A stretch of 64,000 nucleotides of DNA from Clostridia bacterium (GTDB lineage Bacteria > Bacillota > Clostridia > Oscillospirales > UBA644), in assembly GCA_017623475.1 (NCBI GenBank), contig JAGAPC010000020.1, forward strand, positions 19,725-83,724, read 5' to 3'. Below the pieces are notes generated by a model, which saw only the letters and a program-made list of their open reading frames with translations, did not search any database and was not told where the DNA came from. Position 1 is the stretch's first letter. Each line of letters begins with the position of its first letter. Position numbers and translations under genes: made by a program. Of this stretch, positions 9,601-18,401 are shown in pieces.

Positions 9601-12600
9601 CCTCAGCCTCGAAAGCGGTTCTGACTTCTATTACTACGGCAACGTTCATCCTTCGGTCTCCGGACATCAGAAATTTGCCGAAAAATTAGCGGTCGATCTG
9701 CGGACGGTCCTGTTGGCTTCCCTTATCGACGAAGCAATTGCTTCTGCAGAAGGAATCGAAGTTATGGATAAAACCCCGGCAGAAGTCGCCGTCGGCACCA
9801 AATTCGTCACCACTGCCGAAATGAAGGCTTTGACCGACGCTATTGAAACTGCAAACAACGTTGACAAGCAAACCGCTACGTTGAACGACGTTCTTTTGGC
9901 AAGAGATCTGTTGATTCAAACCACCGCCAGCTTTATTGCCAACGTCAAGACCGGAACCGAAATTCCCGTTCCCGATGAGACGATCACCGTAGTCACCGAT
10001 GCAGAAACAAAGACTGTCATTGTCAACGGAAAGAATCCTCAAACCTTCCTGGAAATCGGCGGCGGTACCGTTTCTTACGACGTGGCAACTGCGACCGTTA
10101 CCTTGAACGGTATTTCTGCAAAGCAAGTGATCTTCGATCTTTATAAGAATTTCACCTTGAACGTTGTGGGTGAAAACACTTTGAATGCAGGTTCTTCTGT
10201 TCCCCGTGCCATGGAAGTTCTGTCCGGAAGCATTACGGTTACCGGAACCGGCACTTTGAACGTTTCGGCAAAAAATGAAAGCATTTACATTGCGGTCGGA
10301 TCTTATATCCAGGATGGCGCTACGGTAAATTCCGTTGCAGTTACCAATCATAGATTGCTTTATTCCGCCACGGATTTTGTTATGAACGCCGGGACTTTCA
10401 CCGGTTCTTCGCCCAGTTACTTCGGGATTATTGCCGGTAGAGACGTAATTGTAACCGGAGGTAAAATTGATGTTGTTGCCGCCGCAAATGTGATTACTGC
10501 CGGAGAAAATCTAACGGTTTCGGATGGTTCGGTCTCTGCAACCGTGGTCGATCCGGTCGGAACTCTTGGGGACTGTGCGCTTCGTTCCGATAAAGGGAAT
10601 ATCACTTTGTCCGGTGGGGAAGTAACCGTTTCTGCCAATAATGCTGTCTTGTATATTCCCAAAGGAACGCTTGTACTTACTCCCGATGTTAAATTGATTT
10701 TGGAAGTAAATAAGGCCGGCGCGTATGGCTTTGCTGCTCTCTCTGCTGACGGCGTCCGTTTTGTTCCCGGAAAATCCTTTGAAGAAAAGGGCGGCCGTGT
10801 TGAAACCCTCGTTGGGGATGAAGATTATTTCACCATTACCTGTGTCGGTGACAGCGTTACCGAAGGTATGGCTACTACCGGTGGACTGAAGGGGGTAAAT
10901 GCTTATCCCTTCGTTTTGGAAAATCTTCTGAACAATACCGGGTTGACCAGGTTCAACGTTGTTAACTGCGGAAGTTGGGGAACTACTGCCCTGACCGGAA
11001 GCGATAAACCTTATGTAAATCAACCGGAATACGAAAAATCCAAAACTACGGATCCCGACGTTGTAATTATCAGTCTCGGGACGAACGATGCTTCCCGCTG
11101 GACTACGGAGGAACAGTACAAAGCGGACTTTAAGGCACTGATTTCCGAATATTTGAATCTGCCTTCAAAACCCACCGTTTATCTGTTCTACACCACCTAT
11201 GTTCCCGGGGAAAACCGCGTTGCACAATGTGATCGGATTCAAAACGTAATCCTTCCCATTCAGTGGCAGATTGCCAAGGAATTGGGCGTGAAGATTATTG
11301 ATCTGAATACCTTGACGAAAGATAACGCCGATAAATCTGCCGACGGACTTCATCCCAACGATGAACTTCAGGCTTTAATGGCAGAATATGTTTACAATGC
11401 TCTTTGTTCCGAAAACGTAGCCGGGCTTTCTGAAGAAGATGCCACCGCTTCCGTTTCGATGATCGATCCTGCGGATGCAACCGTTACCGTTAACGTAACC
11501 GCCTCCGGGAACGCTGTCATTCAGTTGTGGAACGGCGATGTTCTTGTGGAAGAAAAGACTGCGGAAAACGGCAAAGCCGCCTTTGTATTTGATAATCTTA
11601 CCGTAGGAACCAACGTTCTTACCCTGAAACAATCTTCCGCCGATGCCGACGGATGGACATACGACAAGTCTGAACATTCTGTTTCCGTTACTGTGGATGT
11701 GTACGGAAATGTGTCGGTTAAGGACAATGAAATTTCCTTCACCAACACCTATGACTACGTTGTTGACACCGACATTGTCATCAATGCTACTGTCTCTGTC
11801 ACCGACAAAACTTTGGCGGAAGGCGATATCATCGCAAACCTCTTGAAGGGCGAAGAAATCATTGCCACCGCCATGATCAATGCAGAAGGCAAGATTTCCT
11901 TCACCATCGACGCTTCCAAGGATATGGCTGGTGTTTACACCATCGCTCTGTCCACCGAAATCGCAGGCATCACCCTGCCCGAAGCACAAACCATTACCGT
12001 TACCGTTGTTGATAACGGAGACGGCACCGCAACCGTTACCGCTACCGCCACCGAATTGACCTTCAAGGGTTCCTACAAAGTACCCTTCGCAGAAGGCGAA
12101 ATCAAAGACGGTAAGTACTATGTCAACGGCGTTCCCACTGAAATGGGTCTCGTGAAGATCGGCAACGATCACTACTATGTCGGACCTAACGGCGTTCTGG
12201 TCACCGGCAAGTACTACGCCTGGAGACTCAACGAAAACTGCGACATCACCACCGGCTGGTACACCTTCGCCGAAGACGGCAGAATGATTACCGACGGCAT
12301 CTTCGACGGCTACTATTACGTCGATGGCAAGCCCACGGAAATGGGTCTGTTCCAATACACCGACGGCAATTACTACGTCGCCCAATACGACGGTAAGATC
12401 ATCAAGGCGCAGAAATACTATGTCTGGAAGATCGACGATTCCGCCAAAGACGCATTCGCCGCAGGCTGGTATGAATTCGACGAAAACGGCGTCATCATCC
12501 CCCTGAAGAACGGCATCGTTGACGGCTACTACTACGTCGATGGCAAGCCCACCGAGATGGGTCTCTTCAAGTACACCGACGGCAACTACTACGTCGCACA

Positions 12601-13939
12601 GTACGACGGTAAGATCATCACCGGCAAGTATTACGTCTGGAAGATTGACGAATCCGCCAGCGATATCGCCACCGGTTGGTACTATTTCGATGCAGAATCC
12701 GGCGAGCTTCTGAACGGCATCGCGGACGGCTACTACTACGTCAACGGTAAGCGCACCGAAATGGGACTCTTCAAGCACACCGACGGAAATTACTACGTCG
12801 CACAGTATGACGGTAAGATCATCAAGGCGCAGAAATACTACGTCTGGAAGATCGACGAATCCGCCAAAGACGCATTCGCCGAAGGCTGGTACGAATTCGA
12901 CGAAAACGGCGTCATCATTCCCTTGAAGAACGGCATCGTTGACGGCTACTACTACGTCGATGGCAAGCCCGCTGAAATGGGTCTGTTCGAGTACGAAGGC
13001 AATTACTACGTCGCTCAATACGATGGTAAGATCATTACTTCCGCAAACTACACCACCTACGGCGCAGGCAAATATTACGTCTGGAAGATCCACGAATCTG
13101 CCAGCGAAATCGCCACCGGCTGGTACTATTTCGGAGCCGACGGCGCGATGCTCCAGGGCATCTGCGAGCATCCCGAAAAGGGCGGCCTGTACTACTTCGA
13201 AAACGGTAAAGTTAAGGAAATGGGCTTGTTCCTGAACGAAGCAGACGGCTTCTATTACGTTGCCCAATACGACGGCAAGATCATTACCTCCGAAAACTAC
13301 ACCAAGTACGGCGCAGGCAAGTACTACGTCTGGAAGATCCACGAATCTGCAAGCGACATCAAAGCAGGTTGGTACTTCTTCAATGCCGAAGGACAAATGA
13401 TCTGGAAGAACAACACCGTTTATGCCTTCTCCATTCCTGCAGAAGCAGCAAACTATGCTGATGATCCTGATCCCAAGGCATACAACGGCTCTGTCTTCTT
13501 TGACGGCGTAGAATATGAAAAATCTTTCGTTGAAGACGGTGTTGCTTTCACCTCCGGTTTGGTTAACGTTGGTTCTTACGTCCATAATGATACCGACAGC
13601 GCCGCTTATGCCCGTGTCGTGTATCTGTTGGATCATGCGGAAGATGGAAATCATTGTATTTGTGGGGACTACTTCCATGCAACCTACAACTCAAAAGCCG
13701 GGAAATTAAGAGGTAAAACCATTACCATCGACGGGAAAGCCTACGATGTTTACACCTTCACCTACAACGACGTTGTGGAGGCTGGTGCAAACACTCGTCT
13801 CGGTATGTATCAGTACTTCTGGAATAAGTACGCTACCGATATGCCCGAAGATTTCCAAGTGAAGTTCATCAACCAACTTTCTGCTGACGGCAGCTTCGAA
13901 GCCATCACCGCAGAATACGTTGCAGAACTGTTCAACTAA
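6644..13939 (+). CDS. Giant secreted multidomain protein with two SGNH esterase domains and cell-wall-binding-like repeats
   Basis: 2431 residues. Signal peptide 1-30. Two duplicated modules of about 330 residues (37-365, 380-700), each opening WDG...GAYLIQSAADL and rich in GGxxG and GLUG-like strands, probably beta-helix. A beta-sandwich-like stretch (715-820) precedes SGNH domain 1 (FVGDSITAG near 835, LGTND near 925, GNVHPS near 1005). A beta-helix-like region (1110-1385) precedes SGNH domain 2 (CVGDSVTEG near 1398, LGTND near 1485, DGLHPN near 1566). Ig-like strands follow, then about eight repeats (1815-2250) with GYYYVDGKPTEMGLF and YYVWKI, similar to choline-binding/CW-binding repeats, and a unique 180-residue C-terminus. 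Domain 1 lacks the Asp of DxxH, as carbohydrate esterase family 2 enzymes can. Likely deacetylates polysaccharide at the cell surface; the substrate is inferred only. Confidence 0.85.
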   Translation: MKKCSTLSRLLAFALVLCLCAAFVPMMTFAEETESVSNADVWDGTSASEELKTDSDGAYLIQSAADLACFRDTVNDGTNYVGKVVKLTTDINWNGQEWTCGTWGKWFSGTLDGQGHTLSGLRVPDATNITGLFSYASGTAVAIKNLILTDYQINSTKHYVGGLFGGMNANTTVTIENVYVDAQIKGGSAVGGLIGNVHTGCNVTINNAVFAGSVSGTYQVGGIIGGHQVYNGARTLTIKNALNLGTVSASNDAAGGILGFYYSTTADSLTVQNCANLGTVSSKGKTGEICGSLSGYGATTVTPVSDAKISENIYNNENALIGGSKNYPMPLASALSLDQQTLTDLGFDAWTAGEDSPLPSSVATMLSNTSVSVSEWDGGTVSTELATDDEGAYLIQSAADLAYFASVVNGTKGNSYGGKIVKLTTDIDWNGNAWDCGTWNYFFAGTFDGQGHTISGLRLGNSQTSTGFFSYVSGTVAIKNLVLTDCVIYGNQNFVGGLVGGMQTNTVLTIGNVYVNADITGNNGVGGLIGNIHNGSTVTVNNAVFDGSVTAMYQAGGLVGGHQVLNVARTLTISNSLNLGRVTANDAAGGIVGFYNSSTANSLKVENSMNLGDVSAQAESGEIYGALAGYNTNTVTPASDSGIVNNVYNIEKPLGGDNTENVPMTATELQNIKVDALINTGFADWTCVALNQTEVPMPKTVATMLNAKTSLATQEIPFNHEKVKYNGRWVENADSMEGYWSGANLEIKFTGSILRVSLGTDAKVSVIADGKEAILYQSKDKTLYLSDLLDSSKIEHTVLIAIEDDSVSSLNVRKFELEAEKEVKDLDKKPIVEFVGDSITAGAFCDPESTNTFAFRTAQLLNVDYAPVAQGGIAIYSEDRASMSERYFWTAPLARTAVSGDGTDWDFARYTPDLIVIHLGTNDRSNDPATVTSTYVNFIQDIRAKRGDTLPIVMVIPLQGFMKDSIVAAHTQLNDPYTYLVDATDYLSLESGSDFYYYGNVHPSVSGHQKFAEKLAVDLRTVLLASLIDEAIASAEGIEVMDKTPAEVAVGTKFVTTAEMKALTDAIETANNVDKQTATLNDVLLARDLLIQTTASFIANVKTGTEIPVPDETITVVTDAETKTVIVNGKNPQTFLEIGGGTVSYDVATATVTLNGISAKQVIFDLYKNFTLNVVGENTLNAGSSVPRAMEVLSGSITVTGTGTLNVSAKNESIYIAVGSYIQDGATVNSVAVTNHRLLYSATDFVMNAGTFTGSSPSYFGIIAGRDVIVTGGKIDVVAAANVITAGENLTVSDGSVSATVVDPVGTLGDCALRSDKGNITLSGGEVTVSANNAVLYIPKGTLVLTPDVKLILEVNKAGAYGFAALSADGVRFVPGKSFEEKGGRVETLVGDEDYFTITCVGDSVTEGMATTGGLKGVNAYPFVLENLLNNTGLTRFNVVNCGSWGTTALTGSDKPYVNQPEYEKSKTTDPDVVIISLGTNDASRWTTEEQYKADFKALISEYLNLPSKPTVYLFYTTYVPGENRVAQCDRIQNVILPIQWQIAKELGVKIIDLNTLTKDNADKSADGLHPNDELQALMAEYVYNALCSENVAGLSEEDATASVSMIDPADATVTVNVTASGNAVIQLWNGDVLVEEKTAENGKAAFVFDNLTVGTNVLTLKQSSADADGWTYDKSEHSVSVTVDVYGNVSVKDNEISFTNTYDYVVDTDIVINATVSVTDKTLAEGDIIANLLKGEEIIATAMINAEGKISFTIDASKDMAGVYTIALSTEIAGITLPEAQTITVTVVDNGDGTATVTATATELTFKGSYKVPFAEGEIKDGKYYVNGVPTEMGLVKIGNDHYYVGPNGVLVTGKYYAWRLNENCDITTGWYTFAEDGRMITDGIFDGYYYVDGKPTEMGLFQYTDGNYYVAQYDGKIIKAQKYYVWKIDDSAKDAFAAGWYEFDENGVIIPLKNGIVDGYYYVDGKPTEMGLFKYTDGNYYVAQYDGKIITGKYYVWKIDESASDIATGWYYFDAESGELLNGIADGYYYVNGKRTEMGLFKHTDGNYYVAQYDGKIIKAQKYYVWKIDESAKDAFAEGWYEFDENGVIIPLKNGIVDGYYYVDGKPAEMGLFEYEGNYYVAQYDGKIITSANYTTYGAGKYYVWKIHESASEIATGWYYFGADGAMLQGICEHPEKGGLYYFENGKVKEMGLFLNEADGFYYVAQYDGKIITSENYTKYGAGKYYVWKIHESASDIKAGWYFFNAEGQMIWKNNTVYAFSIPAEAANYADDPDPKAYNGSVFFDGVEYEKSFVEDGVAFTSGLVNVGSYVHNDTDSAAYARVVYLLDHAEDGNHCICGDYFHATYNSKAGKLRGKTITIDGKAYDVYTFTYNDVVEAGANTRLGMYQYFWNKYATDMPEDFQVKFINQLSADGSFEAITAEYVAELFN

Positions 13940-13977
13940 TCTAAGCACACTCCGCTGAATTTTTTCATAGGATAGCG

Positions 13978-14013
13978 CCGGGAGGCACGCAACCGCGTGC
14001 CTCCCGGTATTTT
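13978..14013 (+). terminator. Rho-independent terminator of the giant gene
   Basis: A 13-bp perfect GC-rich stem, CCGGGAGGCACGC with GCGTGCCTCCCGG, loop AACC, then TATTTT. It lies 38 bases after the stop codon. Confidence 0.88.
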
Positions 14014-14064
14014 ACGGTCGTTTTTGATAAAAATTTTTGTTTACAAACTTCCAAAAATTACACT

Positions 14065-14093
14065 TGATAATTTTATCCCTTTGTGTCAAACTA
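14065..14093 (+). promoter_or_regulatory. Possible sigma-G promoter of the spore protein gene
   Basis: CAAACTA (14087-14093) differs at one position from the sigma-G -10 form CATACTA, and TGATA lies 17 bases upstream. No good sigma-A site is present, which fits forespore expression, but the -35 match is poor. Confidence 0.3.
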
Positions 14094-14099
14094 TGGGTG

Positions 14100-14113
14100 C
14101 AGTCGTCCGACTG
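14100..14113. promoter_or_regulatory. Perfect dyad before the spore protein gene
   Basis: CAGTCG-TC-CGACTG lies 55 bases upstream of the start codon, just after the possible sigma-G -10 element. It could be a repressor site or simply chance; nothing identifies a binding protein. Confidence 0.25.
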
Positions 14114-14168
14114 TAAAAAATCGTGAAAAACGTAAAAGCGTTTTATAACAAGGAGTGGAAAAACAGTT

Positions 14169-14360
14169 ATGGCAAGAAATAAGCACGTGGTTCCCGCAGC
14201 GAAGGAAGCTATGGAAAAATTCAAGATGGAAACCGCCAACGAAGTCGGCGTTAACCTGAAGCAGGGCTACAACGGTGATTTGACCTCCAAGCAAGCCGGT
14301 TCCATCGGCGGCCAGATGGTCAAGAAGATGATCGAAAACTACGAAAACAACCTGAAATAA
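14169..14360 (+). CDS. Small acid-soluble spore protein, alpha/beta type
   Basis: 63 residues, the normal size of the family. It binds and protects DNA in the dormant spore and is degraded on germination by GPR, whose C-terminus is at the right edge of this window. Diagnostic segments are the N-terminal MARNKxxVPxA, the GPR cleavage region around METANEVGVNL and the C-terminal GYNGDLTSKQAGSIGGQMVKK. The AAGGAG ribosome site is about 12 bases upstream. Its own terminator follows, so it is monocistronic. Confidence 0.96.
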   Translation: MARNKHVVPAAKEAMEKFKMETANEVGVNLKQGYNGDLTSKQAGSIGGQMVKKMIENYENNLK

Positions 14361-14386
14361 CCTTGGGGTTGAAATTGTAGTGTAAT

Positions 14387-14434
14387 AAAAAGCGGCGGAA
14401 TTCTGCAAAAGCTGGAGTTCTGTCGCTTTTTACT
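14387..14434 (+). terminator. Rho-independent terminator
   Basis: AAAAAGCG...CGCTTTTT closes a long stem that includes several G-U pairs around the loop CAAAAGCT and ends in TTTTTAC. It is 26 bases after the spore protein gene. Confidence 0.75.
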
Positions 14435-14480
14435 TTGCATTTTGAGGCTCCTTTTGTTAGAAAAATGTCGAGAAAACGTA

Positions 14481-14509
14481 TTGACTTTCCTACATAGATG
14501 ATGTATAAT
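14481..14509 (+). promoter_or_regulatory. Sigma-A promoter of the LCP gene
   Basis: TTGACT (14481-14486), 17 bases, TATAAT (14504-14509). The site covers an in-frame ATG at 14498, so translation must start further downstream. Confidence 0.85.
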
Positions 14510-14560
14510 AGAACCAACTTAATCCCAAACGATGAAACTTTGTTGAACAAGAGGATGAAT

Positions 14561-15952
14561 ATGAGTAATATAAAAAATTGGTGGAAAGGCATCGGAAAGG
14601 TCTCCGGCTCCCGCCGCCGTAAGCATGGAAAGCGGGCAAAGGGGATGAAACCCGGAACGATCGTTTTGATTTCTATTCTTTCGGTTCTGTTGGTTGGGAT
14701 CGTTGCCGGAATTTGGTGGGTTACGTCTTATTTTGATTACGACTACAATCCCATCACGAAGGATCCGGATCAGCTTGGGGTCGTCGAACCTCCCGAAGAG
14801 GCGAAGGAAATTACCAATATCGCACTGTTTGGCATCGATTCCCGGGACGATGATTATAAGGGACTTTCCGATACGATCATGGTCATCTCCATCAACCCGA
14901 ATACCGGCTCGATCAAATTGGTTTCGATCATGAGAGATACTCTCGTGGAAATTGACGGGCACGGATATCAAAAAATCAACGCTGCCTACAGCAAAGGCGG
15001 TCCGGAGCTGGCAATCAAAACGCTGAACAAAACCTTCCGCCTGAATATCATGAACTACGCCACCGTGGATTTCGTCGGCATGGCGGAGATTGTGGATTCC
15101 GTCGGCGGCGTTCAGGTGGAATTAACTAAAGCGGAAATTCCCCAGATCAACGGTTGTATCGACGAGCTTGCAAATACCCGCGGATTGCCCCGGGATTACG
15201 TGTCAGAGCCGGGCGTACAGACCTTAAACGGGGTTCAGGCGGTTGCCTTCTCCCGGGTTCGTAAGGTTCCTACCGTCAGCGGAACGCGGGACGATTACGG
15301 ACGTACCGAACGGCAGCGGTTGGTGATGAATCAGTTGTTCCAAAAAGCACTGCAGTTGCCCCTTGCCCAATATCCTTCTTTGATCAAAGCGATGCTTCCG
15401 TATATCGAAACGTCCATGGGATTTGACGATATTCTGTCTCTGGCAAAAATCCTGAAGGCGGGCAGCGTCACGATGCAGCAGGACCGGATCCCCATTGACG
15501 GATCGGTGGTCAGCAGCGGATATTACGTCCCCTACATCGGGGCTTGCGTGTATTACGATTTGGAATTTGCGGCGGATCTGTTGAACGCCTTCTTCTTTGA
15601 GGATACCTCTTTCGACGATTACGTTGCTGAAAACGGTATTAGGAAAAATCTGTGGTACACCGGACCTACCGGTACGGGAACCAAGCCCTCTACCGATACC
15701 CAATCCACAAGCACCTCTACCACGACCGACCAGGCTCAGTCTTCTTCCGGCGGCACCACCGACACGACCGACACCGCCAACGCTTCCGATAGCGGAACGG
15801 TGACCGATACGGATGCTTCGTCGCCTTCCACCGATTCTTCCTCGGCGTCGGATTCTTCCCCGAATACCCAAAGCGCGGAAACGCAAACCTCCTCCGATTC
15901 CGAAGAACCCTCCGATACCGGCACGTCGGAAGATGCCGGTGATTCCGAATAA
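14561..15952 (+). CDS. LytR-CpsA-Psr (LCP) family cell-wall glycopolymer ligase
   Basis: 463 residues: short basic cytoplasmic N-terminus, one membrane helix at about 33-55, an extracellular LCP domain (GIDSRDD, SDTIMVISIN, SIMRDTLVEI, KINAAYSKGG, VDSVGGVQVEL, then DDYGRTERQR) and a Ser/Thr/Asp-rich tail of about 90 residues. LCP proteins transfer undecaprenyl-linked polymers to peptidoglycan; the Arg and Asp residues that hold the lipid pyrophosphate are present. ATG 14561 is preferred because AGAGGA sits 6 bases before it and the promoter excludes ATG 14498. The low-complexity tail resembles that of the penicillin-binding protein at 57.6 kb. Confidence 0.9.
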   Translation: MSNIKNWWKGIGKVSGSRRRKHGKRAKGMKPGTIVLISILSVLLVGIVAGIWWVTSYFDYDYNPITKDPDQLGVVEPPEEAKEITNIALFGIDSRDDDYKGLSDTIMVISINPNTGSIKLVSIMRDTLVEIDGHGYQKINAAYSKGGPELAIKTLNKTFRLNIMNYATVDFVGMAEIVDSVGGVQVELTKAEIPQINGCIDELANTRGLPRDYVSEPGVQTLNGVQAVAFSRVRKVPTVSGTRDDYGRTERQRLVMNQLFQKALQLPLAQYPSLIKAMLPYIETSMGFDDILSLAKILKAGSVTMQQDRIPIDGSVVSSGYYVPYIGACVYYDLEFAADLLNAFFFEDTSFDDYVAENGIRKNLWYTGPTGTGTKPSTDTQSTSTSTTTDQAQSSSGGTTDTTDTANASDSGTVTDTDASSPSTDSSSASDSSPNTQSAETQTSSDSEEPSDTGTSEDAGDSE

Positions 15953-15963
15953 TTACATAAATC

Positions 15964-16005
15964 GTAGCAAATCGAAGATTTTTCGTTCGGTTTGCTACTT
16001 TTTTT
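15964..16005 (+). terminator. Rho-independent terminator
   Basis: GTAGCAAATCGAA pairs with TTCGGTTTGCTAC (one mismatch) and is followed by seven T. It begins 12 bases after the LCP stop. Confidence 0.85.
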
Positions 16006-16017
16006 ACATTTTCCCTC

Positions 16018-16046
16018 TTGCATTATTCGGTACAATATGTTATAAT
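16018..16046 (+). promoter_or_regulatory. Sigma-A promoter of hom-asd
   Basis: TTGCAT (16018-16023), 17 bases, TATAAT (16041-16046). No T-box or riboswitch-sized leader separates it from hom, whose start is 59 bases on. Confidence 0.8.
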
Positions 16047-16104
16047 AACTTATTATACAGAGAAACAGGTGGCGTTGTGTCACGCAAAGGAAGGACGTAA
16101 AAGT

Positions 16105-17202
16105 ATGAACGTTGCAATTATCGGATTCGGTGTGGTAGGCTCCGGGGCTTACGATACCATTCGGGACGGGAAAACCGACCTTAAGGTTAAAAAGATTCTG
16201 GATCTGGCAGTTCGCCCCGGGTTTGAAGGAATCATGACCACCGATTACAATGAAATATTGACCGATCCTTCCATTTCCGTGGTTGCCGAGTCCATCGGCG
16301 GTCTGCACCCTGCCCGGGAGTTCGTTTTGTCTGCCCTGAACTCCGGGAAGCACGTGGTTACCGCAAACAAGCTTCTGATGGCTACCTGCTACCGGGAATT
16401 GATGGAAACGGCGGCAAACAACGGCGTCGTGATCCGCTTTACCCCCGCTGCCGGCGGCGGGATTCCGTGGCTTTCGTCCCTGCGTCGCACCGCAAGAGGC
16501 GGTACGGTTCGGAAAATCGAAGGGATTTTAAACGGAACTACGAATTTTATCCTGGATAAAATGGCGCATGAAAATTCCGATTTTTCTCAGGTGTTAGCCG
16601 AGGCGCAAGCCCTTGGTTATGCGGAAAAGGATCCTTCCTCCGATATCGACGGGCTGGACGTCTGCTATAAGGTGGCGCTGTCCTGTAACGTTGCCACCGG
16701 GCTTACCGCATCCCCCGAGCAGATTCCCTCCTTCGGAATCCGCCATATTTCCAAATCGGATTTCGAATGGATGCAGAAGGAAGGGAAGACCTGCAAGCTT
16801 TTGGGGAATTACCGTCTTAACGAGGACGGCACCGTGGCGTTGTTCGTACAGCCTGCGGTGGTGGATTCCGATTCTCTGTTCGCTTCGGTTCGCAAAAATT
16901 TCAACTTGATTTCTTTAACCGGCGACCGAGTGGGAGACCTTGCCTTCTACGGTCAAGGTGCGGGAAAAGATCCCACCGGCTTTGCGTTGGTTCAGGATAT
17001 GCTGGATCTGGCGGAGCAGACTCCCGAAACCTCTTATCAATATCAAGAGGCGGTGGTGGATAATTCCAAGGCATTTTTCCGTTATTACGTCCGTACCCCC
17101 GACGGCGCCGTTACCGTGACCGATCTGACGTCGGTTTCGGACATGGTTTCCTATGCAAAAACCCTTCCGGACGAGACCTTTATCGCCGCTTTGTATGAAT
17201 AA
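16105..17202 (+). CDS. hom: Homoserine dehydrogenase, short form without ACT domain
   Basis: 365 residues. It reduces aspartate semialdehyde to homoserine on the way to threonine and methionine. The Rossmann motif GFGVVGSG starts at residue 6; the catalytic region holds LNGTTNFIL and AEKDPSSDIDGLD. Most bacterial enzymes are 400-440 residues with a C-terminal ACT domain for threonine feedback; here the chain ends soon after the catalytic domain, so allosteric control through ACT seems absent. ATG 16105 has AGGAAGGA 9 bases upstream. It is followed 58 bases later by asd, which makes its substrate. Confidence 0.92.
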   Translation: MNVAIIGFGVVGSGAYDTIRDGKTDLKVKKILDLAVRPGFEGIMTTDYNEILTDPSISVVAESIGGLHPAREFVLSALNSGKHVVTANKLLMATCYRELMETAANNGVVIRFTPAAGGGIPWLSSLRRTARGGTVRKIEGILNGTTNFILDKMAHENSDFSQVLAEAQALGYAEKDPSSDIDGLDVCYKVALSCNVATGLTASPEQIPSFGIRHISKSDFEWMQKEGKTCKLLGNYRLNEDGTVALFVQPAVVDSDSLFASVRKNFNLISLTGDRVGDLAFYGQGAGKDPTGFALVQDMLDLAEQTPETSYQYQEAVVDNSKAFFRYYVRTPDGAVTVTDLTSVSDMVSYAKTLPDETFIAALYE

Positions 17203-17260
17203 TTTCCCGTCGCATTTTATACGATAGTTTTACTTGATTATACTTTTGGAGGAATATATT

Positions 17261-18262
17261 ATGAAGTTGTACAACGTTGCAATCCTCGGCGCTACCGGTG
17301 CGGTAGGCAGAGAGATGCTCAAGGTTCTGGAGGAACGGAATTTCCCCATCGGAGAACTCCGTCTTTTGGCGTCTGCCCGTAGCGTGGGAAAGGAAATTGA
17401 ATTTAAGGGAACGAAAATTGCCGTTCAGGAAGCGTGTCCTACCGCTTTTGAAGGCATGGATATCGTTCTCGGCGCTTCTACCAACGCCGTAGCCAAGGAA
17501 TTGGCTCCTCATATCGTCAAAGCCGGTGCGGTTTTTGTCGATAACTCCAGCGCTTTCCGTATGGATCCCGACGTTCCCCTCATTGTTCCTGAAATCAACG
17601 GCGACGATGCGAAGAACAACAAGGGCATCATCGCAAATCCCAACTGCTCTACCATCATTACTCTGGTTGCCGTCAACGGAATTAACAAACTGTCTCCCAT
17701 CCAATCGATGGTTGCCTCTACTTATCAGGCAGTCAGCGGTGCCGGTGCCGCCGGTCCTGTGGAATTGGAAGAACAAACCAAGGCTTTGGCAGAAGGCAAG
17801 CCGGTGGTTTGCAATACCTTCCCCTATCAGATCGCCGCAAACCTGATTCCCCAAATCGGCGGATTCAACGATGACGGTTATACTTCCGAAGAAATGAAGA
17901 TGCAAAACGAAGGCAGAAAGATCATGCACCTGCCCGAATTGACCGTCACTTGCACTTGTGTTCGTGTTCCCGTGGTTCGTTCCCACTCGATTATGGCCAC
18001 CGTCAAAACTGCCGATAAACTGACCGTGGAACAGGTTCAACAAGCCATTGCCAGCGCCCCCGGTTGCGTGTTGGTTGATAATCCTGCGGAAAAGAAATAC
18101 CCCATGCCCCTCGATACTTCCGACCAGGATTTGGTCTTTGTTGGACGCATCCGCAAGGATTTGACCGACGACAACAGCGTTGTTCTTTGGTGCTGTGGCG
18201 ATCAGGTACGCAAAGGTGCGGCTACCAACGCTATCCAAATTGCTGAACTTCTTACGAAATAA
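17261..18262 (+). CDS. asd: Aspartate-semialdehyde dehydrogenase
   Basis: 333 residues. NADPH-dependent reduction of aspartyl phosphate to aspartate semialdehyde, the branch point to lysine/diaminopimelate and to homoserine. GATGAVGREML binds the nucleotide near residue 10; NPNCST carries the catalytic Cys near residue 129; the dimerisation domain includes QAVSGAGAAG. ATG 17261 follows GGAGG by 8 bases. It serves the homoserine branch with hom and the diaminopimelate branch whose reductive aminase (ddh) is at 20.7 kb. Confidence 0.95.
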   Translation: MKLYNVAILGATGAVGREMLKVLEERNFPIGELRLLASARSVGKEIEFKGTKIAVQEACPTAFEGMDIVLGASTNAVAKELAPHIVKAGAVFVDNSSAFRMDPDVPLIVPEINGDDAKNNKGIIANPNCSTIITLVAVNGINKLSPIQSMVASTYQAVSGAGAAGPVELEEQTKALAEGKPVVCNTFPYQIAANLIPQIGGFNDDGYTSEEMKMQNEGRKIMHLPELTVTCTCVRVPVVRSHSIMATVKTADKLTVEQVQQAIASAPGCVLVDNPAEKKYPMPLDTSDQDLVFVGRIRKDLTDDNSVVLWCCGDQVRKGAATNAIQIAELLTK

Positions 18263-18263
18263 A

Positions 18264-18392
18264 AATGTCGTTCTTTTCCGCAGACCGCTCCCTCACGTAC
18301 TCACGGTACGCATCGGGTCACCTGCTGCGAAAAATAACTCCCATTTTACAAATGTCGTTCATTCCCTTCACGTATCACGTGAGGGGAATTTC
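18264..18392. repeat. Hairpin-rich intergenic sequence between asd and the amidohydrolase remnant
   Basis: Two AATGTCGTTC direct repeats start at 18263 and 18350. Between and after them are short dyads: CGTAC...GTACG and TTCCC-TCACGT / ACGTGA-GGGGAA around 18361-18389. It looks like the palindrome-rich repeats common between genes in clostridial genomes, but no second full copy lies in this window. Confidence 0.4.
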
Positions 18393-18401
18393 TTCTATAG
18401 A

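Noticed and set aside
12090..13400. Regularly spaced DNA repeats that could suggest a CRISPR array
   Set aside because: The repeats are in-frame codons of the YYVDGKPTEMGLF units; the intervals are also related to one another and no cas genes are present.
14498..14560. N-terminal extension of the LCP protein from ATG 14498
   Set aside because: That ATG lies between the -35 and -10 boxes of a near-consensus promoter and has no ribosome site.
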